In this document: piece after piece, positions 1 to 8,909 of the stretch
Layout: the number at the start of each line of letters is the position of its first letter
How positions within the stretch are numbered: position 1 is the first letter of the stretch
Assembly (NCBI GenBank): GCA_001414345.1
Contig: LLCB01000278.1
Location: 1-64,000, forward strand
DNA length: 64,000 nucleotides
Direction of reading: 5' to 3'
Origin: Hymenoscyphus infarciens
Taxonomy: Eukaryota; Ascomycota; Leotiomycetes; Helotiales; Helotiaceae
Program-made: the position numbers and the translations under genes
Notes under the pieces: model-generated
Told to the model about the DNA's origin: nothing
What the model saw: only the letters and a program-made list of their open reading frames with translations
Databases searched by the model: none

Positions 1-45
1 CCCCCCCCCCCCCCAATCAAACAAACCCCCAAGCCCTCCCCCAAC

Positions 46-921
46 CTACCTTCCACAATTCTTCGCAACACAAACAGTATTCTCATGGATATACCTAATC
101 ATCCCCCCCTCCACCCTTAGAAAATTCGTACTCGGCACCCCATCCGGCTTCGTCTTATCAATGAACGGGAAATCATTAAAGATATCCACCCCGCCCACCT
201 CCTCATCAATCACATACCTACGATTCGTAATCTTAAACGGCTGTGGGAACTCTGGCATCTTGCAAGTATTCGCATTCGGTTGGCTTCCTCCGGTGTAGGA
301 ACCGCCTTCGAGACGAGCACAAGGTGTTCCATATGGGACTTTGATTTTGCCGTCGCCCCAGGAATCGAGGTATGCATCGCCGGCGGCTTTGATGACAGCG
401 CGAGTGTCACGTTTCGCGGCGGGGATGGTATCCCAGGTTTCTTTTTTGTTCCAGTAGAGGTGGCCTGTCGCGTTGAAGGTCCAATCGCCGGCGTCTGCGA
501 TGACTGATTGGATTGAGGTGACTTTGTCATTGGTGAAGAGCATGCGTGTATGAATGACATAGGGATGTTTATTCGTGGCAGAGGATATCTCCGTGAAGGT
601 GGCACATTGTTCAGTGTCCAACAGACTGCGGTTGAAATCCACTACAACGGCCTGTGACAACACGCCCTTGTTGATATCTGTTGGCGTATCATTTTCCACA
701 TAAGTAAGATTGCTGGCTAGAGCCCCGAAAGGTTGTGTAGAGAGACCAGCAGCTTGCGTGCGGACTAGATTCCAAAACGTTAGCTCATCTAGTCGAGTGG
801 TAGAAATAATGAGTATATACTCACGATAACCTGCGGTAGCATCTTGGAGCACTGCCCTGCTACATGCCGCTGAAACTTGGGCAGCAAGCCCTCCACATGC
901 TAACAAAACTGAATAGATCAT
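46..921 (-). CDS. Secreted DUF8021-like protein
   Basis: Single-exon reading frame of 291 residues from the ATG at 921. That start opens with a clear signal peptide (MIYSVLLACGGLAAQVSA, then Cys) and is preferred over the upstream in-frame ATG at 993, which would place a charged stretch before the hydrophobic segment. The mature part has paired cysteines, N-glycosylation sites (NLT, NRS, NAT), and a C-terminal half with LEGG, FxITNRRYVIDEEVGGVDIFNDF and a final Cys-x4-Cys near the end. This layout resembles the fungal secreted DUF8021 family, whose biochemical role is unknown. Family assignment is from memory of the pattern. Export is the safest inference. Confidence 0.75.
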   Translation of the reverse strand: MIYSVLLACGGLAAQVSAACSRAVLQDATAGYREYILIISTTRLDELTFWNLVRTQAAGLSTQPFGALASNLTYVENDTPTDINKGVLSQAVVVDFNRSLLDTEQCATFTEISSATNKHPYVIHTRMLFTNDKVTSIQSVIADAGDWTFNATGHLYWNKKETWDTIPAAKRDTRAVIKAAGDAYLDSWGDGKIKVPYGTPCARLEGGSYTGGSQPNANTCKMPEFPQPFKITNRRYVIDEEVGGVDIFNDFPFIDKTKPDGVPSTNFLRVEGGMIRYIHENTVCVAKNCGR

Positions 922-2137
922 GATTCCTTTCCCAATTCGAGATGTTGCAAGAAGCTCTGATATTTCCTCATCACTGAAGATGAATAGCTTCATTATATGG
1001 AGCCCCACCGAAAGAGGGGTCTCTGTTTTTGCCTCCCGGGCCGACCCTCTCTGGCTTATATACCCGGATCATATACATACGGTACTTAGGAAGGGAGAAG
1101 TAATTGGGCAAAAATCGAATTATACCCCTCCGGTAATTCATGGAATTGATTGACCTCTTTGATTTGATTAAGTTGAAATGTCTTGGCTTACCTAGAAGCT
1201 AATTAGGAAATCATCCGATATTCATACCGATGAGATTCCTGTTGACTTGAAGTTTATAACGACTTGCAACTGGAAGAAGCTCATCATCTTTAGACTGGAC
1301 AATTTGTCATAGGGATGAATGAAACGAGAGTATTGCGAGCCAAGAACATTTTGCGTAAATACATTCGGCATTCTGTTGATATGGGGAGGCGGATGTCTCT
1401 TCCTCTTCCCTTACTGGAAACACTAACGCGAAGATCTAAAGCATCCTTTCCTACTTAGGATACATGTCATTCGGTAAAGAGAAAAATCCAGAGTGTGTCT
1501 CAAGGTTGCTGGGTGATTTTGGAAAAGCACAGTATCAAACGATTCGCATGAAGGCCAAACCAAAGAAAGTTGCCCAAACTTGGAAAATCATGAACAGAAG
1601 AATATTACCTACTAATGCAATAACGCAGATTTCTTTGCGTTATTGCAAAATCATTTGTGTTTGCGAGTGCGGAAAAGTACTAGGGGAAAGAAAAAGAAAT
1701 TTACAGGATGAACAGATTTGTGGATATAGACTTGACATTTTTACCTTTTCAAAGCAGATCCCCCGGGATTCAAAGCAAAAGACCTGCCTTTACTTTAGCC
1801 CGATACACCAGTCTGTGAGAGGACAAACTAGTATATTTCCAGGGGCCTGGCGATTTTCTCGATATTCCGTATCCTCATACTACACAACAGGGCGCAAAGG
1901 CAGCTCCCCTACGGGAGTTTGAGGCGGCTGGAGAGCTGGAGCTGGGAGAAGGTTGATTGGAGCTACTTTTTGGTCGGTCGGAGCGCTGCATTTCGGTCGA
2001 CCATGGGTGGTTTTTTCGTCTTGATCATATCAAGTGGGCATAAATGTTTGAAGAGTCCACCCCATTCTTTTGTTGGAGCCCCTCTTCGCTCGCGGGGGTG
2101 GTTTGGAACTTGAATTTCTTGGGGTATTTGATACTCC
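922..2137. other. Intergenic, no gene supported
   Basis: Open frames at 1464-1922 and 1919-2113 have no recognisable motif or family-like composition and are not called. The only structure seen is a perfect 12-bp inverted repeat with an 8-nt loop at 1616-1647, listed separately. Confidence 0.5.
1616..1647. repeat. Perfect 12-bp inverted repeat (hairpin)
   Basis: Left arm TGCAATAACGCA (1616-1627), 8-nt loop, right arm TGCGTTATTGCA (1636-1647). The arms are exact reverse complements. It lies in a gene-free interval. Function is unknown; a transcription-factor dyad or a fold-back remnant of a mobile element are both possible. Confidence 0.8.
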
Positions 2138-2520
2138 TCATCCAGATTGCTGATTTCGACCCCTCATCTGGCTTGCAAACTCTTCCACTTCAATCTTGGT
2201 GATATATTCTCCTGGCACAACCACCAAGCCCAGATACCGACTCGTCATGTCCAAAGTCACAGGCTCTCTCCCAGCGAGATTCCTGGGTACTGGAGGGATT
2301 CGGTACTCGAAAGTTGAGGCAAGGATTGTATTCCGGTCCTGATTGAGAGGTTAGAGTTGTCCTTAATTTCGAGTTCTAAGAGGGGAAGGTTGGAAAGGGC
2401 ATAACCTACGGAATCTGTGCATTTGAATTGGCCCAAGAACATGCGCGAGTCGGAGGTTGTAACGCGGAGGGTCTTGTTTAGAAGTGACCTGAGATAATCT
2501 TCTGATTGTGATTTCTCCAT
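2138..2520 (-). CDS. NAA38: NatC auxiliary subunit NAA38 (LSM-domain protein)
   Basis: Two exons, 2410-2520 and 2138-2338, with a 71-nt intron (GTAGGT donor, CTAAC branch, CAATCAG acceptor) give 103 residues. The protein is a single LSM fold: LRVTTSDSRMFLGQFKCTDS supplies Sm1, and the second exon restores DRNTILASTFEYRI followed by RYLGLVVVPGEYITKIE for Sm2. This arrangement matches the LSMD1/Naa38 (Mak31) subunit of the ribosome-bound N-terminal acetyltransferase NatC, which acetylates Met-hydrophobic N termini. An ordinary Lsm protein is less likely because of the EYRIP insert. It is divergent from the RAD2 gene and shares a 407-bp promoter region with it. Confidence 0.85.
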
Positions 2521-2927
2521 TGTCAGGTGCCAGTGAGGATGGGTGTTGGGAGGGAATGTTTGGTGTTTGTTCAGCTCAAGCGCCGCGGACCAGCAAAGGT
2601 CCCTAGCGACCTTACAGGCCGACGATTAGGCGATGCCCAGCCTACGGAGTCAGTCCGAGTCATCGTCGTCATTCTGCGACCCAACTGTAAAATGAATCAA
2701 TGTCTCTTGTATATTTTGTCGGTTCTTCCTTCTTGAAGACTGCATCTTGACTATCAGAAGAGAAGAGAAGAGATATTATACCATACACAATGTATGCCTG
2801 CGTTGATCGTCCCAACGCCTCGCAACCGTTCTCAACGACGACGCCGTGAAGGCACCGCACCCTTATTTTGATAATATCCAACCAACTACTCGAGGAAAGA
2901 CCTTGATAGTCTTTCCAACCCTTCGCT
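2521..2927. promoter_or_regulatory. Shared divergent promoter region of NAA38 and RAD2
   Basis: 407 bp between two divergent start codons. No TATA box or known operator was identified with confidence. Short open frames on both strands here look like chance. Confidence 0.4.
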
Positions 2928-5900
2928 ATGGGTGTTACTGGCCTCTGGCCCATCCTCCATCCATGCGCTCGCCCAACTCCTCTGCCGACTCTCAATCGAA
3001 AACGGCTAGCCGTCGACGCTTCTATCTGGATCTACCAGTTCCTCAAAGCCGTCCGAGACAAGGAGGGAAATGCGTTGCGCAATTCACATGTGGTGGGATT
3101 CTTCCGTCGAATATGCAAGCTGTTGTTCTTTGGTATCAAGCCGGTATTCGTGTTTGATGGCGGGGCACCGATTTTGAAGAGGCAGACCATTTTGGGGCGT
3201 AAGAGGAGAAGAGAGGGCAGGAGGGAAGATGCTGTGAGAACGGCTGGAAAACTTCTTGCAGTCCAGATGCAAAGAAGGGGAGAAGAGGAGGTGGAAAAAA
3301 GGAAGAGAGACAAGCAACGAGAAAATGATGGGCTCAGGCCTCTGGTGGAGGACGAGGAAGCTGTCAAGGAGGGCGAGGAGATCGTTTATGCGGCAGAGAT
3401 GGGAATGGATGCGCAGCAACGGGAAAAGGGTCGGAAATTCAAGAAGACGGACGCATATCATCTGCCAGATTTGAACAATGGTATCGAAGGAATGGGCCAG
3501 CCGAATGATCCTAGGATTATGAGCGCCGAAGAGCTGGAGGAATATGCAAGACAGTTTCATAATGGGGAAGATGTAAATCTGTACGATTTCAGCAAAATCG
3601 ACTTTAATGGAGATTTTTTCATGAGTCTACCTCCCGTCGATCGATATAATATTCTCAATGCCGCGAGACTGCGAAGTAGATTGCGTATGGGTTTGAGCAA
3701 AGAGCAATTAGAAGAGATGTTCCCGGACCGCATGGCGTTTAGCAAATTTCAGATTGAGAGAGTCAGAGAACGAAACGAATTAACGCAACGATTGATGAAT
3801 TTGAATGGCATGAACGATTCAGACAAGCTCTTTGGCGTTGGCACCCAAAGAATCGCAGGTGAGAGGGACAGGGAATATGTTTTGGTCAAGAACTCTGGGG
3901 TAGAGGGAGGGTATGCATTGGGAGTTGTGAGCGTTGACAAAACCGTGGGCGAAAGAAACAATCCTGTCGACCTCGAAGCCATGCATCAGAAAATCAAAGA
4001 AAAACATGATTCCGAGTCCGAAGAAGAGTTCGAAGACGTACCCGTTGAGGGTCTAAACCGATTGCCAAAACTCAAGGAGCCACAACGTCAAAATTTAACT
4101 TATGAAGACTTTCAGGCACAAGAACTTGCGAAGGCAAGACGAGAGAAACTTGGCGCCAGAAATCAAGATTTAGTAGGGGGAAGAGAACATGTCCAACCCG
4201 ATACGCTATTCGTGGATGAGGCAGAACCGTCAAACGCGCACGATGATCTCTTTGACGAGGACGATGAACTCAACAGAGCCATCGCCATGTCTCTTCAGAA
4301 GGAGCCAGAAATCGAGGACCTTTCCGAGAGTGAACATCTCAGTCGTGCAATAACACTTTCTCTCCAGAAGAATCACGGCAACGAGTCCGAAAATGATGAT
4401 ACTGACGACTTCGAGGACGTTCCGATGCCTGAATATCAACAGGTAGCTGTTCCGGAACCCAAACCGCTCGCCAATTCTAGTGGTAGAATGGTCGCACATA
4501 TTGTCAACAATAGAGCGAATGCGGCTGTTACTAAAAGAAAGGCAGTGACTGTTGAGAGCGATAGCGACAGCGACAGCGACATGGACATGCAAGCAGCGCT
4601 TGCAAAGGCCAGGAGACAGAAGGCCCCAGAAGTACAACGACATCAACCTGCACTAATTGTCAACAATACGAAGAATCTATTTGATGGCCCGTTGCCTTTT
4701 GAATCACTGAATCTCAAAAATTCGATTTTTCGAAAGCAGCCCAAAGCGCCCGTCGAATTTCAAACGGACTCGAACGTGGATGACGATGAAGCCGGTGGCT
4801 TTGTAGGAGAGGACGCGGATGATGCTTCCAAACCCCTCCCTCCATGGCTCATAGGGACTGGGGATATCCGATCGCAATTCAAGGAACAGCAAAAGAGAGG
4901 TCATGAGATTGACGCTGAAGACCAAGAGAGAGCCGACGAGGAACAAAGACTACTCAAAGAGAAGAATGGACCTATCCAGATTGACACTTCCGATGAGGAT
5001 AGTGATGTGGAGATTGTTGATGCCCCAATTCAGCTAAACACTCCGGGAGATCTTGCAGAGAAAGTGAGGGCTGAGCCTCCTATTGGCGAAGTTCCCAATG
5101 CCACCCAAGCTTCTCCTACAATGCAACCACTAGCTATCATCCCACCACCCGCCAAGGAGGTAGAAACGGATGAAGGATCGATCGACTGGTCCGAAAGCGA
5201 TCATGGAGACTTTGTGACGAAGCCAACCAAGCAAAATAAAAAGACACCTTCAAAATCGCCTTCTCCAGAATTTGAAGATGTAGAAATGGGACAGCCAGCA
5301 AAGGTGCCCGTGCATTCATTCTCTGGTGTTGTTCACGATGAGCAGTCAGCGGACAATAATGACAATACCATCACGTCTCGCGCAGCAGACGAGGCATTCG
5401 AAAAGGCCCCCGTTGAACACTTCTCCGATTCTTTCGATGAGTTCTCTGACCCAGACGACGAAGAACTCCTCACTGCTCTTGCCCAGGAAGCCGAGACACA
5501 CGCCGCCTTCGCATCAACCCTCAACTACAAGACGCCAGCTGAGAACCAAGCTGCATTCGAGCAAGAACTCAAGGTTCTCCGCAACCAACAGAAAAAGGAC
5601 CGTCGGGACGCTGATGAAGTGACGCAAACTATGGTAGCGGAGTGCCAGGCACTTCTCTCACTTTTCGGTATCCCCTATATTACTGCTCCCATGGAAGCCG
5701 AAGCCCAATGCGCCGAGCTTGTTAGACTCGAACTCGTGGATGGGGTAGTAACCGATGATTGTGATATCTTTCTTTTTGGTGGCACGAGAGTATACAAAAA
5801 CATGTTCAACTCTAATAAATTCGTCGAATGCTATCTGCAAAACGACATTGAGAAGGAATTAAGTCTCAGCAGAGACCAACTCATCGCCATCGCTCAATTA

Positions 5901-6788
5901 CTGGGAAGTGATTACACGGAAGGTCTTCCCGGTGTAGGACCTGTCACAGCTCTCGAAATCTTATCTGAGTTTCCTACGCCGAATACGGGCTTGGACGAGT
6001 TCAGGGAGTGGTGGGATTCGGTGCAGAAACCCTTTCCTCCTCCGCTTAATACTGAACCTACTACTTTTCGTAAGAAGTTTCGGAGAGCACAAGGCACGAA
6101 GCTGTTCCTTCCGTCTACTTTCCCTTCTCCGGCTGTTACGGAGGCATATCTCAAACCCGACGTAGATTCCACGCCTGAACACTTCCAATGGGGCGTCCCT
6201 GACCTCGATCGTCTGCGGGATTTCCTGATGGCTACCATCGGATGGAGTCAAGAGAGGACGGATGAAGTTCTTGTCCCGGTCATTCGGGATATGAATCGCA
6301 GGGAGACAGAGGGTACGCAGAGTAATATCACGAGATACTTTGAGGGCGCGGTCGGTGCTGGTGCTGTTGGGGCGAGAAGTGAAGCGGCGCTGGCGAGGGG
6401 CGAGGGCGGGAGCAAGAGGATGAGGGAGGCTGTGGGCCGGTTGAAGAAGAAGAAAGAAAAACCTTTGGCCACTCTTTCTGAGCAGGCTAGTGAGTGGGCT
6501 AAGAAGAAGGATAGAGAGGCTGAGAGGGAAAGGGAGAGGGAGAAAGCTGGTAAGGGGAAGAAAGGAAAAGGGAAGGGGAAGGGAAGAGGAAGGAAATCGA
6601 CTGTTAGTCCGGTTGATGATGCTGCGAGTCCTGTTACGGACGACGATGAAGGGGCGGCGGATGATGAGAATAGATCTGGAGATGAGGATGAATATTCTAC
6701 TTCTGCAACTGAGAAAAGGAAGGCAAAGAGGAAGGGGAAGAGGAAGGCTTCTGCGAAGGAGCCCAAGAGGAAGAAAACCAAGGTGTAA
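2928..6788 (+). CDS. RAD2: DNA repair endonuclease RAD2/XPG (Rad13)
   Basis: Intronless, 1286 residues, the usual size of fungal Rad2. The N-terminal nuclease domain starts MGVTGLWPIL and has metal-binding aspartates in RLAVDASIW (D30) and VFVFDGGAP (D77). The internal nuclease domain lies at about residues 870-1110 with MEAEAQCAEL, VTDDCDIFLFG and LLGSDYTEGLPGVG. Between them is a long acidic spacer with two ubiquitin-interacting-motif-like helices at about 445-480 (ELNRAIAMSLQ and LSRAITLSLQ). A PCNA-binding box QSNITRYF follows the nuclease domain (about 1131), and the C terminus is a run of Lys/Arg nuclear-localisation clusters. Family knowledge: structure-specific 3' incision in nucleotide excision repair with TFIIH. 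Start is fixed by the conserved MGVxGLW. Confidence 0.96.
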   Translation: MGVTGLWPILHPCARPTPLPTLNRKRLAVDASIWIYQFLKAVRDKEGNALRNSHVVGFFRRICKLLFFGIKPVFVFDGGAPILKRQTILGRKRRREGRREDAVRTAGKLLAVQMQRRGEEEVEKRKRDKQRENDGLRPLVEDEEAVKEGEEIVYAAEMGMDAQQREKGRKFKKTDAYHLPDLNNGIEGMGQPNDPRIMSAEELEEYARQFHNGEDVNLYDFSKIDFNGDFFMSLPPVDRYNILNAARLRSRLRMGLSKEQLEEMFPDRMAFSKFQIERVRERNELTQRLMNLNGMNDSDKLFGVGTQRIAGERDREYVLVKNSGVEGGYALGVVSVDKTVGERNNPVDLEAMHQKIKEKHDSESEEEFEDVPVEGLNRLPKLKEPQRQNLTYEDFQAQELAKARREKLGARNQDLVGGREHVQPDTLFVDEAEPSNAHDDLFDEDDELNRAIAMSLQKEPEIEDLSESEHLSRAITLSLQKNHGNESENDDTDDFEDVPMPEYQQVAVPEPKPLANSSGRMVAHIVNNRANAAVTKRKAVTVESDSDSDSDMDMQAALAKARRQKAPEVQRHQPALIVNNTKNLFDGPLPFESLNLKNSIFRKQPKAPVEFQTDSNVDDDEAGGFVGEDADDASKPLPPWLIGTGDIRSQFKEQQKRGHEIDAEDQERADEEQRLLKEKNGPIQIDTSDEDSDVEIVDAPIQLNTPGDLAEKVRAEPPIGEVPNATQASPTMQPLAIIPPPAKEVETDEGSIDWSESDHGDFVTKPTKQNKKTPSKSPSPEFEDVEMGQPAKVPVHSFSGVVHDEQSADNNDNTITSRAADEAFEKAPVEHFSDSFDEFSDPDDEELLTALAQEAETHAAFASTLNYKTPAENQAAFEQELKVLRNQQKKDRRDADEVTQTMVAECQALLSLFGIPYITAPMEAEAQCAELVRLELVDGVVTDDCDIFLFGGTRVYKNMFNSNKFVECYLQNDIEKELSLSRDQLIAIAQLLGSDYTEGLPGVGPVTALEILSEFPTPNTGLDEFREWWDSVQKPFPPPLNTEPTTFRKKFRRAQGTKLFLPSTFPSPAVTEAYLKPDVDSTPEHFQWGVPDLDRLRDFLMATIGWSQERTDEVLVPVIRDMNRRETEGTQSNITRYFEGAVGAGAVGARSEAALARGEGGSKRMREAVGRLKKKKEKPLATLSEQASEWAKKKDREAEREREREKAGKGKKGKGKGKGRGRKSTVSPVDDAASPVTDDDEGAADDENRSGDEDEYSTSATEKRKAKRKGKRKASAKEPKRKKTKV

Positions 6789-7583
6789 AAAAATGTCAAA
6801 TTGCTGTGCTACGCTGCATGAAAAGAAGAAGAGAAGAAATCTAAATGTTGTCCCTAGGCCGTGTCATGGCATTTTCCTCTCTCTGTCTCCTTCTTCCTCG
6901 TCCTTGTTTCGTTACTTGGGCTCTTGTGTGTTGGTACAATTGTTGAAATGCTGTTTTGTAGTTGGCCGTTGATGATTGCTCGCTTGAAATCTGGCTTTAT
7001 TTGTCGTTTTTGTGTTTTCTTGTTGTATGAAAAAGAAAGAGGAAATGGAAAATCGAGTCTCTAATTTTTCGTGTCTGGTGTTTTCGTTTTGGGTGTCTAT
7101 GGTTCGATGCTTGTTGCTTTGCCGCTCTTGTTCTAGTCGTCAAAATTGGTCGTTTGTCTAGCACTGGCCTGGGCATGTTTGGGGGGCCGTTGAAGTCCTC
7201 GCAGGTGTTACTCGATCGGCTCGGACCTAGGGATTTTTGCGGCATGACCGTAGGATTCCCGATCACAAAAAGGGGATTTCGCCTCTGTATTCTTGGTCTT
7301 CGGTGTAGGATGTTTCTGAGGGGTCGTTTACTATCATTAGATAGATGCTTTCCTATTGCGTTCTTTAGTCAGTTGTTGGGTTCTTGCTTATGTTGAATTT
7401 GAGATTGCTGATCATGAGAAAATGGGGGATGCCAAGAGAGGCGATGGGATGCGAGGAGAAATCTTATGTGGCCTGCTTCATTCTTCACACAAAAGTAAAA
7501 GTGTGGTACACCAGTCGGTGTCAATGTGGGTGGCAGTGGTTTTAGGAATACCAAACCACTACCACCTCTCGCAGCGATAATCC
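6789..7583. other. Convergent 3' intergenic region
   Basis: Lies between the ends of the RAD2 gene and the minus-strand gene at 7584-8909. T-rich just after the RAD2 stop, as in a 3' UTR. No gene, RNA or repeat seen. Confidence 0.5.
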
Positions 7584-8909
7584 TTATCTGGTATGCTGAG
7601 AAATCGTGAACCAAATCTGGAGAGGAAAAGAAGAAAATGAAGACTTGGAGTATGAAGAATCATCTAGAAGTTTGGATGAGACAACTTACTGGTGCATAGC
7701 CCCTCAGATCAAGATCTCGTTGGCTTCCATATCCCATCTGATTGCTGCTGCTGCCTTGGTAAGCACTTCCATATTGGGAAGTGCTCGGGAAGATGAGAGA
7801 TGCAGGATGCAGGAGATCTACCAATTGGTTTGTTGGCGTTGTATATGCTGATGATCTGCCGGGTTGTTGGTATGGGAGCGGCATTCGTAAGACAGGGGAG
7901 CGCGATGCAGAATGATAGGTGATGAGTGTCATGTAGAGGCCGTGGGGGGTAAAGAATGTCGAGTTCGCTTGGTTGATTAATTGTCTATTTTTGTTGTTAG
8001 ACCTGTAAGTGGGGAGGAAACGAGTTTTCACTCACGATGTTTCTATCGCAGATGAATTGGAATATTGAACGGCGGTATCAACCAAGCCACTTGCGGATCT
8101 TGAATCCAATGCTGCCACGTTGACAACGTCAAGGTATGTAAGACTCTTGAAAAGCACGTGTCAGTTGTCACAAAGCATAAGAGATCAAGAGAAGGCGACG
8201 CGAATCATACCGAACTTGAACGACTCAAAACGTCCAAGAAGTTCAAAAAGCCAGGTTGATCTATCCCTGCATCCTGCAGCGAAGATGCATAAGTTCTCAC
8301 CCAACCGTCTCTTGCATTCCCCTGTGGAATAAGAATCGGCTTATGTAGTGGTCCTCCACCCGACTGTCCTGCATAGCTAGCGGGTGCTCGTGTGTTGGAC
8401 CAAGATGTGGAGCCGGATGCGTGATCCTGAGAGACTGAGAATTGGCGTTGGAAGTCCGCGTATTCTTGTACTTCGGCATAGGCTGCTTGATCGTTTCCCG
8501 ATCCGGTGTCGGTTGAGCCTGATGCTGGAGAAAGAGGGGTGTTAGTCAGTTTTTAGTAACTTGTTTCTAGCGAAGATGCCTGCCCATGGAGGTGCAGTGC
8601 AGTTTTTGTGGTGGAATTCGAAACTCATCTTTGAAACCCCTGGCTTTATTTTGCAAGAGAATCTTGGAGAATTAAAAACCCAGTCTTTAATTTGTCCAAA
8701 ATTCGCTTGCTCTTATCATGTGTATCTGTGATCTTCGGTAATGTTGTGCGCCTATTTGTGGGGTACAAGCTGGAAGACCATTACTTACTGGGATATGACT
8801 CATGTTGGAACTCGTAGTATTCGCTGTCTGGATTTCTCGGTGCCTTTTTCTTATCCTTGGATGAGCTCTTAGAAGAACTCATGGAAGAATGGTGTGTTCT
8901 GCGGCTCAT
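7584..8909 (-). CDS. Conserved fungal protein of unknown function
   Basis: Five exons reconstructed in one frame: 8789-8909, 8211-8524, 8036-8145, 7690-8002 and 7584-7616, giving 296 residues. All introns are GT-AG (donors GTAAGT, GTATGA, GTGAGT, GTAAGT). The protein begins with a Ser/Lys-rich segment, then a Gly/Ser-rich spacer, and then YASSLQDAGIDQPGFLNFLDVLSRSSS followed by LDVVNVAALDS. That GID-x-FLxFLD pattern recurs in fungal hypothetical proteins as I remember them. The C-terminal part is Tyr/Gln/Ser-rich. No signal peptide, membrane segment or catalytic motif is visible. The last exon encodes only about ten residues, so the 3' end is the least certain part. Confidence 0.6.

Noticed and set aside
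1464..2113. Two open frames of 152 and 64 codons
   Set aside because: No motif, no plausible splicing and composition unlike the real genes; long frames by chance are common in this interval.
6248..6799. 183-codon frame antisense to the end of RAD2
   Set aside because: Shadow of the Lys/Glu-rich RAD2 C terminus; the real protein is on the plus strand.
7584..8909. Shorter single-exon model at 7660-8031
   Set aside because: The open frame runs through two introns; splice sites on both sides join it in phase to conserved-looking exons.
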